In this document: piece by piece, positions 28,743 through 38,953 of the stretch
How the letters are laid out: the number at the start of each line of letters is the position of its first letter
Position numbering within the stretch: position 1 is the first letter of the stretch
Source of the DNA: Methylobacterium mesophilicum SR1.6/6
GTDB lineage: Bacteria; Pseudomonadota; Alphaproteobacteria; Rhizobiales; Beijerinckiaceae
Length of the DNA: 64,000 nucleotides
Reading direction: 5' to 3'
Assembly (NCBI RefSeq): GCF_000364445.2
Contig: NZ_CP043538.1
Coordinates: forward strand, 1,557,612-1,621,611
Program-made: the position numbers and the translations under genes
Notes under the pieces: generated by a model
Told to the model about the DNA's origin: nothing
What the model saw: only the letters and a program-made list of their open reading frames with translations
Database searches by the model: none

Positions 28743-30188
28743 ATGCCCGCGACCACGCCGAAACCGCTCTGGATCGTCCCGCTGACGGTCGCCACCGCGC
28801 TGTTCATGGAGAACACCGACTCGACGGTGATCGCCACGGCGCTGCCCAGCATCGCGGCGAGCCTGGGCGAGGATCCGATCGCCCTGAAGCTCGCCCTGAC
28901 CTCCTATCTGGTCAGCCTCGCGATCTTCATCCCGGTGAGCGGCTGGATGGCGGACCGATACGGTTCCCGGACCGTCTTCCGCGCCGCCCTTGTGGTGTTC
29001 ATGGCCGGGTCGCTGGCCTGCGCGGCCGCGAACGGGCTCGCGTGGTTCGTGGCCGCACGGTTCCTGCAGGGCATGGGCGGCGCCATGATGGTGCCGGTGG
29101 GGCGCCTCGTGGTGCTGCGCAGCGTGCCGAAGTCGCAGCTCGTCACGGCACTGGCCTACCTGACGTTCCCGGCCCTGGTCGGCCCGGTCCTCGGGCCGCC
29201 GGTGGGGGGCTTGATCACCACATGGTTCGACTGGCGGTGGATCTTCTTCATCAACCTGCCGATCGGCTGCGCCGGCATCGTGCTGGCGAGCCTGTACTTC
29301 GAGGACATCCGCGAGACCGAGCGGCCGCCGCTCGACCTGTTCGGATTCGTGCTGCTCGGCACCGGGCTCGCCGCTCTGATGCTCGGGCTGGCCTCCGCGG
29401 GCCGCCACCTGCTGCCGGCGGCCGTGTCGTGGGGCTGCCTCGCGGCCGGCGTGATCCTGCTTCCGCTGTACTGGGCGTATGCCCGCCGGGTGGCTCACCC
29501 GATCGTGCGGCTCGACCTGATGCAGCGGCCGACCTTCCGGGTGGCGGTCATCGGCGGAAGCCTGTTCCGGATCGGCACCGGGGCGATCCCGTTCCTCCTG
29601 CCGCTGATGCTGCAGGTCGGCTTCGGCCTCGACGCCCTGCATTCCGGCCTGATCACCTTCGCGGCGGCGGCCGGCGCGATGTTCGTGAAGACCCTGGCAC
29701 CGAAGATCCTGCGCCGTACCGGCTTCCGGACGCTGATGGTGTGGAACGCGGTGCTCGCCTCGGCCTTCCTGGCGGTCAACGGTGCCTACACCGCGCAGAC
29801 GCCGCACTGGATCATGGTGACCCTGCTGTTCATCGGCGGCTGCTCGCGCTCGATCCAGTTCACCTGCGTCAACGCCATCGCGTATGCCGACCTCGAATCC
29901 CGCGAGATGAGCGCGGCCACGAGCTTCGCCAGCGTCTGCCAGCAGCTGTCGCTGAGCCTCGGTGTCACGCTGGGCGCGCTGGCGCTGGAGGGGACGGCCG
30001 CGTGGCACGGGCGGACGCAGATCGAGGCCGCCGATTTCGGGCCGGCCTTCTTCGCGGTGGCGCTGATCTCGGCCGCTTCCGTGCTGGGTTTCCGCAAGCT
30101 GTCGCCGGATGCCGGTTCGGAGGTCTCCGGCCGCAAGACGGCCGCTGCGCCGCCGCCGGCCGTCGAGATGCGGCCGCGGCACGGCTGA
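28743..30188 (+). CDS. DHA2-family major facilitator drug exporter
   Basis: The 481-residue protein has about 14 membrane segments. It shows the DHA2 signatures ENTDSTVIATALPSIAASLG (motif D1), GWMADRYGSRTVF (motif A) and GPVLGPPVGGLI (motif C, antiporter motif). DHA2 exporters expel lipophilic drugs and dyes in exchange for protons. The start at 28743 matches the family. It ends flush against the convergent DoxX gene. The substrate cannot be read from the sequence. Confidence 0.9.
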   Translation: MPATTPKPLWIVPLTVATALFMENTDSTVIATALPSIAASLGEDPIALKLALTSYLVSLAIFIPVSGWMADRYGSRTVFRAALVVFMAGSLACAAANGLAWFVAARFLQGMGGAMMVPVGRLVVLRSVPKSQLVTALAYLTFPALVGPVLGPPVGGLITTWFDWRWIFFINLPIGCAGIVLASLYFEDIRETERPPLDLFGFVLLGTGLAALMLGLASAGRHLLPAAVSWGCLAAGVILLPLYWAYARRVAHPIVRLDLMQRPTFRVAVIGGSLFRIGTGAIPFLLPLMLQVGFGLDALHSGLITFAAAAGAMFVKTLAPKILRRTGFRTLMVWNAVLASAFLAVNGAYTAQTPHWIMVTLLFIGGCSRSIQFTCVNAIAYADLESREMSAATSFASVCQQLSLSLGVTLGALALEGTAAWHGRTQIEAADFGPAFFAVALISAASVLGFRKLSPDAGSEVSGRKTAAAPPPAVEMRPRHG

Positions 30189-30716
30189 TCAGGCAGCCGC
30201 GCGGGCGGGTGCCCGCCCGGCGGGCCGCTTGGTGCCGCCCTTCGCCGCGGCATTTTTGCCGGACGGCTTCGCGGCGGCGGGCTTGGCGCTCGGCGCGGGC
30301 GCCAGGGCTCCGGCGCGCCAGCCCTGCCAGCTCCACGCGCCGGGACCCGAGAGGCCATAGATCAGGAAGCCGCCCGCCAATCCAAGATCGGCCAGCATCA
30401 GCGTGCGCTCGGCGACCGCCGCCGGGCCGACATAGTGCCAGAACGGATGGATCACGAAGGCCGTGATCGTGGCGAAGACCGCGAGCGCCAGACCGGTCAG
30501 CCGCGGCAGCACGCCCAGGATCAGGGCCAGCGGTCCGAAGACCTGCACGACGACCGCCGCGGTGGCGACGCCGTTGGGGAACGGCATGCCGTTGCCCGCA
30601 AGGGTGAGGGCGAAGCCCGAGACGTTGAGCGCGCGGGCGATCCCTGTCGGCAGGAGCGCGGCGGCGAGCAGCAGGCGCGCGGCGAGGAGAGTTCCGTCCT
30701 GGGCGCGGGCGATCAT
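30189..30716 (-). CDS. DoxX-family membrane protein with basic tail
   Basis: The 175-residue protein has four predicted membrane segments and DoxX features (LLAARLLLAAALLPTGIARAL, PLALILGVLPRLTGLALAVF, HPFWHYVGP). The last 40 or so residues are a repetitive Ala/Lys/Pro-rich basic tail (KPAAAKPSGKNAAAKGGTKR) that should face the cytoplasm. Function of DoxX proteins is varied (quinone- or redox-linked). It is the last gene of a probable MarR-MFS-MFS-DoxX series on the minus strand. Confidence 0.83.
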   Translation of the reverse strand: MIARAQDGTLLAARLLLAAALLPTGIARALNVSGFALTLAGNGMPFPNGVATAAVVVQVFGPLALILGVLPRLTGLALAVFATITAFVIHPFWHYVGPAAVAERTLMLADLGLAGGFLIYGLSGPGAWSWQGWRAGALAPAPSAKPAAAKPSGKNAAAKGGTKRPAGRAPARAAA

Positions 30717-30790
30717 GGGCAGGTCCGGTCGGCAGGAATGACGTCCGGAGCTTGGCGGTTCTCGCTGAAGACCGCGTTAAGCCGGCCCGT

Positions 30791-32086
30791 TCAGCCCCCG
30801 ACGCCGCCGCGGAACAGCCGCCCGCGCTCGGTCCAGGCGACGACGAGCAGCGCCAGCCCGCCGAGGGTCGCGTAGCCGATGCCGACGGGCAGCACGGTGC
30901 CGTCGAAGGACTGGCCGATCAGGAAGCCGCAACACGCGCCGACGATCGTCGTGTAGAAGCCGAGGAACGACGAGGCGGTCCCCGCGATGGCACCGAGGGG
31001 CTCCAGCGCCAGGGCGTTGAAGTTCGGCATCGCGAAGCTGATCAGGAACTGGTTCGCCGCCAGGATCGACAGGAACAGCGCCAGCGGCGGATGCCCGTGA
31101 TAGGCGAGCCCGACGCCGACCTGCACGAGCCCGACCACGGTGAACGCGGCGACGCCGCTCTGCGACAGGGTCCGCATCCCGAACCGCCGGACGATGCGGG
31201 CATTGATCAGCGTCGCCGCCCCCATGGCACCCGCCACCAGCCCGAAGGCCAGGGGGAAGAGCGGACCGAGGTGATACAGGCCGGTGTCGAAGACCTGCTG
31301 GGCCGAGCCCACGTAGCCCATGATGCAGCCGGTCATCAGGCCCAGCGCCGTGGCGTAGCCGACGGCGACGCGTGTCTTCAGCGTCTGGCGGATCGCCTCC
31401 CATGTCGCGGCGGGCGAGAGCGGCCGGCGGTATTCCGGGTGCAGCGTCTCCGGCATGCGCAGGGAGAACCAGAGGGTCAGCCAGAAGGCCAGGACCAGCA
31501 TCGAGACGAAGACGTGGACCCAGGAGCCGAGCGCCAGCATCATCCCGCCGATCGCCGGGGCGATCATCGGGACGATCAGGAACACCATCATGGTGAGCGA
31601 CATCACGCTCGCCATCTCGCGTCCGGCGAAGCGGTCGCGCACGATCGCCACCGAGAGGACCCGCCCACCGGCCGCGCCCACGCCCTGGATGATCCGCGCC
31701 GCCAGCAGCCAGCCGAAGCTCGGCGCCACCATGGCGAGCCCGCAGCCGACCACGTAGATCGCGAGACTCGCGAGCAGGACCGGCCGCCGGCCCAGCGCGT
31801 CGGAGATGGGCCCGTACACGATCTGCGCGAAGCCGAAGCCGATCATGTAGACGTAGACGAGGAGCTGCAGCCGGTTCGGATCCGGCACGGAGAAGCGGGC
31901 CTCGATCGCCGGGAACGCCGGCAGCAGGTTGTCGATGGAGATCGCCGTCACCGCCATCATCAGGGCGATGATGGCGACGAACTCGGCGAAGCCCGGTCCC
32001 GACCAGGGGCGCGGCGGCCGGCTCTCGTGGCGGCTCTCGTGACGGTTCTGCTGGACCGGCGGCACGGGCCGGATCGCGATGGTCAA
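30791..32086 (-). CDS. Bcr/CflA-type multidrug efflux major facilitator transporter
   Basis: The 431-residue protein has 12 membrane segments, with DNLLPAFPAIEARF near the N-terminus, GPISDALGRRPVLL (motif A) and RIIQGVGAAGGRVLSVAIVRDRF. PMIAPAIGGMM is motif C of proton-drug antiporters. This is the pattern of Bcr/CflA (DHA1) exporters, which export bicyclomycin, chloramphenicol or other small molecules. It follows a second MFS gene by 88 bases on the same strand and precedes the DoxX gene. Confidence 0.9.
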   Translation of the reverse strand: MTIAIRPVPPVQQNRHESRHESRPPRPWSGPGFAEFVAIIALMMAVTAISIDNLLPAFPAIEARFSVPDPNRLQLLVYVYMIGFGFAQIVYGPISDALGRRPVLLASLAIYVVGCGLAMVAPSFGWLLAARIIQGVGAAGGRVLSVAIVRDRFAGREMASVMSLTMMVFLIVPMIAPAIGGMMLALGSWVHVFVSMLVLAFWLTLWFSLRMPETLHPEYRRPLSPAATWEAIRQTLKTRVAVGYATALGLMTGCIMGYVGSAQQVFDTGLYHLGPLFPLAFGLVAGAMGAATLINARIVRRFGMRTLSQSGVAAFTVVGLVQVGVGLAYHGHPPLALFLSILAANQFLISFAMPNFNALALEPLGAIAGTASSFLGFYTTIVGACCGFLIGQSFDGTVLPVGIGYATLGGLALLVVAWTERGRLFRGGVGG

Positions 32087-32174
32087 GACGGCCTCTCGGG
32101 CTGCGCGGGGACGGGCCGATCAGGGCTCGTCCTTCGCGGCACTCGTGTGGCCAACCGCGCCCGGTCCGCGCAGT

Positions 32175-33461
32175 TCAGGCCGGCAGCGGGCGCAGAGCCG
32201 GCTCCGCGGGCTTGCGCCCGACGAAGGCCGCCATGAGGGCCGCGACGAGGCACAGCAGGCCGGCCGACACGAAGGCCCCGAGGTAGGTGCCGGTGTCGGT
32301 GCGGACCATGCCGGCGAGCCACGCCGCGGATGCCGCACCGATCTGGTGGGCGGCCGCGATCCAGCCGAACATCAGCGCGGCGTTCTCCTCGCCGAAGGAT
32401 TTGCCGGCGAGCTGGACAGTCGGCGGCACGGTGGCGATCCAGTCCAGCCCGTAGAACACCGCGAACAGCGACAGGCCGTAGAAGCTGTAGTCGAAGGAAT
32501 AGGGCAGGAAGATCAGCGAGAGGCCACGCAGGCCGTAGTACCAGGCGAGCAGCTTGCGCGAGTCGAACCGGTCGGTCAGCCAGCCCGAGGCCGTCGTGCC
32601 GATCAGGTCGCAGATCCCCATCAGCGCCAGCAGGCCGGCGGCCGTCACTTCGGCGATGCCGTGGTCGATGCAGGCCGGGATCAGGTGCGTCCCGATCAGG
32701 CCGTTGGTGGACGCGCCGCAGATGAAGAACGTGCCGGCGAGCAGCCAGAAATCCCGGGAGCGCAGGCCCGTGCGCAGGCCGCGCAGCGCCCGCACGGCCG
32801 GGTTCTCCGTGAGGACCGGGGTGGGCGTGACGACGTCCTCGCCGTAGCGGGGCAGGCCCAGATCGGCCGGCCGTTCGCGAAGCAGCAGGGCGACGAGCGG
32901 GATCAGCGCCAGGGTCGCGGCCGCGACCACCAGGGAGACCGATCGCCAGCCCTGACCGACCGCCAGCGAGGCCAGCATCGGCAGGAAGACGAGTTGGCCG
33001 GTGGCGCTGCTCGCCGTCAGCATGCCGAGCACGAGGCCGCGGCGCTTGGCGAACCAGCGTCCCGCGACCGTGGCGCCGAGGACGTTGGCGACCATGCCGG
33101 AGCCGGATCCGACCACGATGCCCCAGAGCAGCACCATCTGCCACGGCGCGGTCATGAGGCTCGTGGCGGCGGTGCCGATCGCCAGGATCAGGAGCGCCGC
33201 GCAGACCGAGCGCCGCAGGCCGAACCGCTCGATGATCGCCACCGCGAAGGGCCCGATCATCCCGTACAGGAAGATGTTGAGGGCGATCCCGACCCCGATC
33301 ATGGCGGCTGTCCAGCCGAACTCCCGCTCCCACGGCACGATGAGCACGCTCGGCGTGGCGCGGACGCCGGCGCCCACGAGCAGCACCAGGAAGGTCACCG
33401 CGGCGACGATCCAGGCGTAGTGCAAGCGCGGTTGGGCGCGCGTCTCGGGGGTGGCGGACAT
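32175..33461 (-). CDS. Major facilitator transporter, monocarboxylate/oxalate-formate-type
   Basis: The 428-residue protein has 12 membrane segments and starts with HYAWIVAAVTFLVLLVGAGVR, followed by GPFAVAIIERFGLRR and GSGSGMVANVLGATVAGRWFAKRRGL. These are features of the MCT/OFA group of the MFS, which move carboxylates or related anions. It follows the MarR regulator by 42 bases in the same direction, so MarR probably controls it. The substrate is not evident. Confidence 0.87.
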   Translation of the reverse strand: MSATPETRAQPRLHYAWIVAAVTFLVLLVGAGVRATPSVLIVPWEREFGWTAAMIGVGIALNIFLYGMIGPFAVAIIERFGLRRSVCAALLILAIGTAATSLMTAPWQMVLLWGIVVGSGSGMVANVLGATVAGRWFAKRRGLVLGMLTASSATGQLVFLPMLASLAVGQGWRSVSLVVAAATLALIPLVALLLRERPADLGLPRYGEDVVTPTPVLTENPAVRALRGLRTGLRSRDFWLLAGTFFICGASTNGLIGTHLIPACIDHGIAEVTAAGLLALMGICDLIGTTASGWLTDRFDSRKLLAWYYGLRGLSLIFLPYSFDYSFYGLSLFAVFYGLDWIATVPPTVQLAGKSFGEENAALMFGWIAAAHQIGAASAAWLAGMVRTDTGTYLGAFVSAGLLCLVAALMAAFVGRKPAEPALRPLPA

Positions 33462-33503
33462 GGACGGGCTCCGGAGAGGGACGGATCGATCGGGCGGCGG
33501 CGG

Positions 33504-33935
33504 TCAGGAGACGGCCGTCAGGGCGTCTGCCAGGGCCCTGACGGCCCCCGGCGCCACCCGCGCGTTGATGCGGGCCTGGGCGTCTCGCCAGTAAGGCATC
33601 GCCGCCTTGATGGCCTCGCGGCCTGCGTCGGTCAGGACGACGACGCGCTCGCGGGCATCCGCGGGGCCGGCGCCGATCCGCACGAGGCCGCGTCGTTCCA
33701 GCGGATCGAGGTTGCGCCCCATCGTGGTGCGCTCGAGAGCGGCCTCAGCCGCCAAGCGTGTCACCGGCGTCGGACCCAGCCGCTCCAGCAGGCGCAGGAT
33801 CGCGAATTGCGTCACCCGCAAGCCGACCGGACGCAGCGCCGTGTCGTACGCCGTGGTCACGGCACGGGTGGCCCGCCGCAGGGCGGAGCAGGTGCAGGGC
33901 TCCGGCGGAGCTGCGGAGGAGGGATCGTCGGACAC
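33504..33935 (-). CDS. MarR-family transcriptional regulator
   Basis: The 143-residue protein has the MarR winged helix (LRVTQFAILRLLERLGPTPVTRLAAEAALERTTMGRNLDPLERRGLV and a DARERVVVLTDAGREA wing, read in pieces). Two cysteines at residues 14 and 16 (PCTCSALRRA) precede the first helix; a C-x-C at this place is common in one MarR subgroup and could sense oxidants. The GTG start lies directly after a palindrome and promoter (33936-33970), suggesting autoregulated, possibly leaderless expression. It likely controls the two MFS genes downstream. Confidence 0.9.
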   Translation of the reverse strand: MSDDPSSAAPPEPCTCSALRRATRAVTTAYDTALRPVGLRVTQFAILRLLERLGPTPVTRLAAEAALERTTMGRNLDPLERRGLVRIGAGPADARERVVVLTDAGREAIKAAMPYWRDAQARINARVAPGAVRALADALTAVS

Positions 33936-33970
33936 GAAGCGTGTATATGCACGTTTCCGGGTCCCGACAA
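33936..33970 (-). promoter_or_regulatory. MarR promoter with overlapping 22-base operator
   Basis: On the minus strand a TTGTCG (33970-33965) and TATACA (33947-33942) are separated by 17 bases. The GTG start codon is only 6 bases after the -10, so the mRNA would have essentially no leader. A near-perfect palindrome, GAAGCGTG-6-CACGTTTC (33936-33957, seven of eight pairs), covers the -10 region. This is the expected layout of an autorepressing MarR site. Confidence 0.6.
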
Positions 33971-34103
33971 GCTGTCGCCGCGCCGGACCTGACGGTTCGC
34001 GCCGATCGACACTCGCGGGCCGTCAAACTGGCGGGGAGTGTCATCGACATGGCGGACCACGCTGCTATCGCTTGGGCGAGTGACCCGGTTCGGGAGACGC
34101 GCG

Positions 34104-37100
34104 ATGACACTCGAGACCGCCACGGCCCTCTCCTCCTCGGAGCAGAAGACGGCCCGCACAGGGCTGATCGAGGCGGCGGCCGACATCGTCACCGGACAGG
34201 GTGGCCCGGGCGGCTTCGTGCGGGATCTCTTCGGACGCGTCACGCCGGAGGATCTCGCCGCCTATGAGGCCGGGTCTCTGGCCGATCTCGCCGCACGGGC
34301 GCGGGCGTTCCTGTCCGAGCCGCGCCGGCCGGGCGATCCTGCCCGTATGCGCCTGAGCGAGGGCGCGCTGGTGCGCGATGGCCGGCCGCGCGAGTTGACC
34401 ATCCTCGAAGTCATCAACGACAACCGGCCGTTTCTCCTCGACTCCACGCTGGCGGAGCTGACCGAGCAGGGTCTGTCCCCGCACCTCGTCGCCCACCCGA
34501 TCCTCGGCGTCGAGCGGGATGGCGCGGGCGCCCTCAGCCGCGTGGTCGGGGAGACCACCGCCGATGCCCACGGCAGCCTCGCGCGCGAGAGCTTCATCCA
34601 CATCCATCTCGACCGCCTGTCGCCGGAGGCCGGCGAGCGTCTGCTCGACGCCCTCACGGCGGTCTATCGGGATGTCGCTCTCGCCAGCGACGACCACGAC
34701 GCCATGCTGGCGCGCCTCACCGATCTGGCGGCGAACCTCGGACGGTCACCCACGCCGATGCCTGAGGGCGAGACCGAAGAGGCGCGCGCCTTCCTCGAAT
34801 GGCTCAAGGACGGCCAGTTCCTGCTCCTCGGGATGCAGCAGCACGGGATCGACGGAGAGGCGCATCCCCTGATCGAGGGCTCGAGCCTCGGCGTCCTTCG
34901 CGATCCCGGCGCGACGCCCCTGCGCCGGGGCCGGACCCCGGTGGACTACACGCCGGAGATCCTCGCCTTCCTGGAAGAGCCGCAGCCGCTCATCATCACC
35001 AAAGCGAGCGTGAAGTCCCGCGTCCACCGCTCGGCCTATCTCGATTACGTCGGCGTCAAGCTGTTCTCCGGCCTCGGCAAGCTGTCGGGCGAGGTGCGAA
35101 TCGTCGGCCTCTTCACCGCCTCGGCCTACACGAGCCCCGCCCGCGAGGTGCCCGTCCTGCGCCGGAAGGTGGACGCCGTGGTCCAGCGCGCCGGCCTCGA
35201 CCCGACGAGCCACGCCGGGCGGAGTCTCCTGGCCGTGCTGGAGGGCTACCCGCGCGACGAGCTTTTCCAGATCGACGGCGAGCGGCTCTACCGGTTCACC
35301 CTGGCGATCGCGGCGCTGGCCGACCGGCCGCGGGTGCGCGTGCTGTCGCGGCCGGACCGGTTCGGCCGCTTCGTCTCGCTTCTCGTCTACGTCCCGAAGG
35401 ACCGCTACGATTCCGCGATGCGAGGCCGGATCGGCGCCTATCTCGCGGAGCGCTACGGCGGCCGGCTCAGCGCCGCCTACCCCGATTACCCGGAAGGGCC
35501 CCTCGCCCGCATCCACTACATCATCGGCCTGCCGGACGAGGGTAGCCGGGAGCAGGATCCGGCCTCCCTGGAGGCCGGGATCGCGTCCCTGGTCCGGACC
35601 TGGGGCGACGCGCTGCGGGCGGCCCTCGCCGATACCCAGGGTGGCGACCGGGCCCGCCTTCTGGCCTCCCGCTACGCCGACGCCTTCTCGGTCGCCTACC
35701 GGGATAACTTCCAGCCCGAGGTCGCCGTCGACGACGTGGCGATCCTCGAAGGCCTCGGCGAGGCCCAGCCGCGCGCCGTGCATCTCGGGCGACGGGCGAG
35801 CGATCCGCCCGCGCAGGTGCGCCTGAAGGTGTTTTCACGGGGCACGGCCCTGGCCCTGTCGGACCGGGTGCCCGGACTCGAGAACCTCGGCTTCCGGGTG
35901 CTCAATGAGCGTACCTACCGCATCGCGTCGGCGGGCGCGGACGAGACCGCCCGGGTCTGGCTACACGACATGCTGATCGAGCGCGCCACTGGCGGCGCGA
36001 TCGAGCTGGACCGGCTGGAGCGGCCCCTGGAAGCCGCGATGCTCGCCATCGCGGATGGTGCCGCCGAGTCGGACGGCTACAACCGCCTCGTTCTGGAGGC
36101 TGCCCTCCCCTGGCGGGAGGCGGCGCTCCTCCGGGCGCTCGGCCGCTACCTGCGCCAGCTTCGCATCCGCTACGGGCAGGACTACCTCGCCGGCACCCTG
36201 AGCCGGCACGCTGGCATCGCCCAGGCGATCGTCGCGCTGTTCCGCGCGCGGTTCGACCCGGCCCAGGCCGGCGACCGGGCCGCCGCCGAGGCGGAGATCC
36301 GCGCCGGCATCGAGGGAGCACTCGCCGAGGTCACCAGCCTCGACGACGACCGGATCCTGCGCCGCTTCGTCAACCTGGTCGAGGCGGCGGTGCGGACGAA
36401 CTTCTTCCAGACCGGTGCCGACGGGAACCCGCGGGAGACGATCAGCTTCAAGTTCGCCTGCGCGAAGGTGGCGGCGATGCCGCTGCCGCGGCCCTTCTTC
36501 GAGATCTTCGTATATTCTCCCCGGGTCGAAGGCGTGCATCTGCGCTTCGGCTACGTTGCCCGCGGCGGCCTGCGCTGGTCCGACCGGCCGGAGGATTTCC
36601 GCACCGAGATCCTCGGCCTCGTGAAGGCCCAGCAGGTGAAGAACGCCGTGATCGTGCCGGTTGGCGCCAAGGGCGGCTTCTTCCCCAAGCGCCTGCCGCC
36701 GGCCTCCGACAGGGCCGCCTGGATGCAGGAGGGGACGGAGAGCTACCGGATCTTCATCCGCACCCTGTTGGAACTCACCGACAACATCGTCGACAACGCC
36801 ATCGTGCCGCCACCCGACACGGTGCGTCACGACCCGGACGACGCCTATCTGGTGGTCGCCGCCGACAAGGGCACCGCAACCTTCTCGGACATCGCCAACG
36901 CCCTCTCCCTGGAGAAGGGACACTGGCTCGGGGACGCCTTCGCGTCGGGCGGCAGCCAGGGATACGACCACAAGGGCATGGGTATCACCGCCCGCGGCGC
37001 CTGGGAGGCGGTGCGCCGCCACTTCCTCGAACTCGACGTCGACGTGCAGAGCGACCCGATCACCACGGTCGGCGTCGGCGACATGTCGGGCGACGTCTTC

Positions 37101-38949
37101 GGCAACGGCATGCTGCTCTCGCAGAGCATCAGGCTGATCGCCGCCTTCGACCACCGGGACATCTTCCTCGATCCGAACCCGGACGCGGCGAAGAGCTTCG
37201 CGGAGCGGCGGCGCCTCTTCGACCTCGGGCGCTCCTCCTGGGCTGACTACGACCGCGCGCTGCTCTCGGAGGGCGGCGGCGTCTTCTCCCGCAGCCTTAA
37301 GACCGTGCCACTCTCCGGTTCCGTCCGCGCCGCCCTCGGTTTCGATCGCGCTGAGGCGACGCCGACCGAGCTGATGCAGGCGATCCTGAAGGCGCCCGCG
37401 GACTTGTTGTGGTTCGGCGGCATCGGCACCTATGTCCGCGCCACCACCGAGACCGATGAGGATGCGGGCGACCGCGCCAACGACTCCGTGCGGATCACCG
37501 GGCCTGAGCTGCGCGCCAAGGTTGTCGGCGAGGGCGCCAATCTCGGCCTCACCCAGCGCGGGCGTATCGAGGCGGCCCGCGCCGGCGTCCGGCTCAACAC
37601 CGACGCCATCGACAATTCCGCAGGCGTGAACACGTCGGATGTCGAGGTCAACATCAAGATCGCCCTGATGACGCCCGAGCGGGATGGCCGGCTGAGCTAC
37701 GAGGCGCGCAACGCCCTCCTCGCCGCCATGACCGACGAGGTCGGGCGCCTGGTCCTGCGCAACAACGAACTGCAGACGCTCTCCCTCTCGCTCGCCCAGC
37801 GCGGCGGCCTCGGCGAGACCGGCTTCGCCATGCGGACCATGCAGGCTCTGGAGGCCGAGGGGCGCCTCGACCGCGCGGTGGAGTTCCTGCCGGACGACGC
37901 GGCGCTGCAGGAGCGCATGCGCCGCAACGAAGGTCTGACCCGGCCGGAATACGCGGTGGTGCTCGCCTACGCGAAGCTGTCGCTGCACGACGCCATCCTG
38001 GACAGCGCCGTGCCGAACGACCCGTATTTCGACCGGGAGTTGCAGCGCTACTTCCCGAAGGCCCTGCGCGAGCAGTTCCCGGATGCCGTGAAGGGGCACC
38101 GCCTGCGCCGCGAGATCATCGCGACGGCGCTCGCCAACATCATCGTCAACCGCGGCGGGCCATCGTTGGTGACCCGCCTCATCGACGGCACCGGCGCCGA
38201 CGCCGCGACCATCGCCAAGGCCTACGCGGTGACGCGCGACGCGTTCGGCCTGATGGAGCTGAACCTCGCCATCGACGGCGTCGCGGGCCGGATATCCGGC
38301 CGGGGGGCAGCTCGGCCTCTACGCGGAGGTGCAGGATCTCCTGAGCAATCGGATCGTCTGGTTCATCCGCAACCTCGACCTGAGCGGCGGCCTTGCCCCG
38401 GTGGTCGCCCGCTACCGGGACGGCATCGCTGCCGTCGAGGCTGCGCTCCCGAATGTGCTCGGCGCGGAGGCGCTGGCAACGCTCGGCACCCGCGCCGCGG
38501 AGCTGACCGATTTCGGCATGGCGCCCATCCAGGCCCGGCGGCTCGCCTCCCTCACCGCCCTGGTCTCCGCCCCCGACATCGTCCGAGTCGCCGAGGCCAG
38601 CGGCCGGCCGGTTGAGGAGGTGGCGGCGACCCATTTCGCCCTGGAGCACGCGTTCCGGCTGGACGACCTCGCCGCGGCGGCGCGGACCGTCCCGGTGGCC
38701 GACACGTTCGACCGCGTCGCGCTGGAGCGTGCCGTCGCCGGCATCGCCGCGGCCCATCGCAAGCTCACCGCCGAGGTCGTGGCCGATCTCGGTGCCGGGC
38801 CGCAGGCGGTGGAGGCGTGGGCCCGGGCCAGAGGCGCCCCGCTCGCCCGAATCCGCGAGGCGGTGGACGCGATCAGCGCCTCCGGGCTCACCGTATCCAA
38901 GGCGACCGTGGCGTCGAGCCTGCTCGGGGATCTGGTTCGGGGCGGCTGA
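34104..38949 (+). pseudogene. gdhB: NAD-specific glutamate dehydrogenase (large ~180-kDa type), frameshifted near the 3' end
   Basis: This family deaminates glutamate to 2-oxoglutarate with NAD. The long first frame (1503 codons from the ATG at 34104) has the N-terminal ACT-like regulatory region and the catalytic domain GGLRWSDRPEDFRTEILGLVKAQQVKN and GAKGGFFPK around residues 815-860. A nucleotide-binding region with VVGEGANLGLTQRGR comes later. It continues in a second frame from about 38320 as GQLGLYAEVQDLLSNRIVWFIRNLDLS through to 38949. Deleting one G from the G6 run at about 38302-38308 gives 1614 intact residues. As written, the last ~200 residues are lost. The gene sits alone between divergent marR and a convergent MFS gene. 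Confidence 0.88.
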
Positions 38950-38953
38950 CCCC

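Noticed and set aside
28635..30182. Long minus-strand frame opposite the DHA2 exporter
   Set aside because: Antisense shadow; polar low-complexity translation and no independent start signals.
35961..38099. 712-codon minus-strand frame inside the glutamate dehydrogenase gene
   Set aside because: Antisense shadow of conserved catalytic sequence, rich in G, R, D and H.
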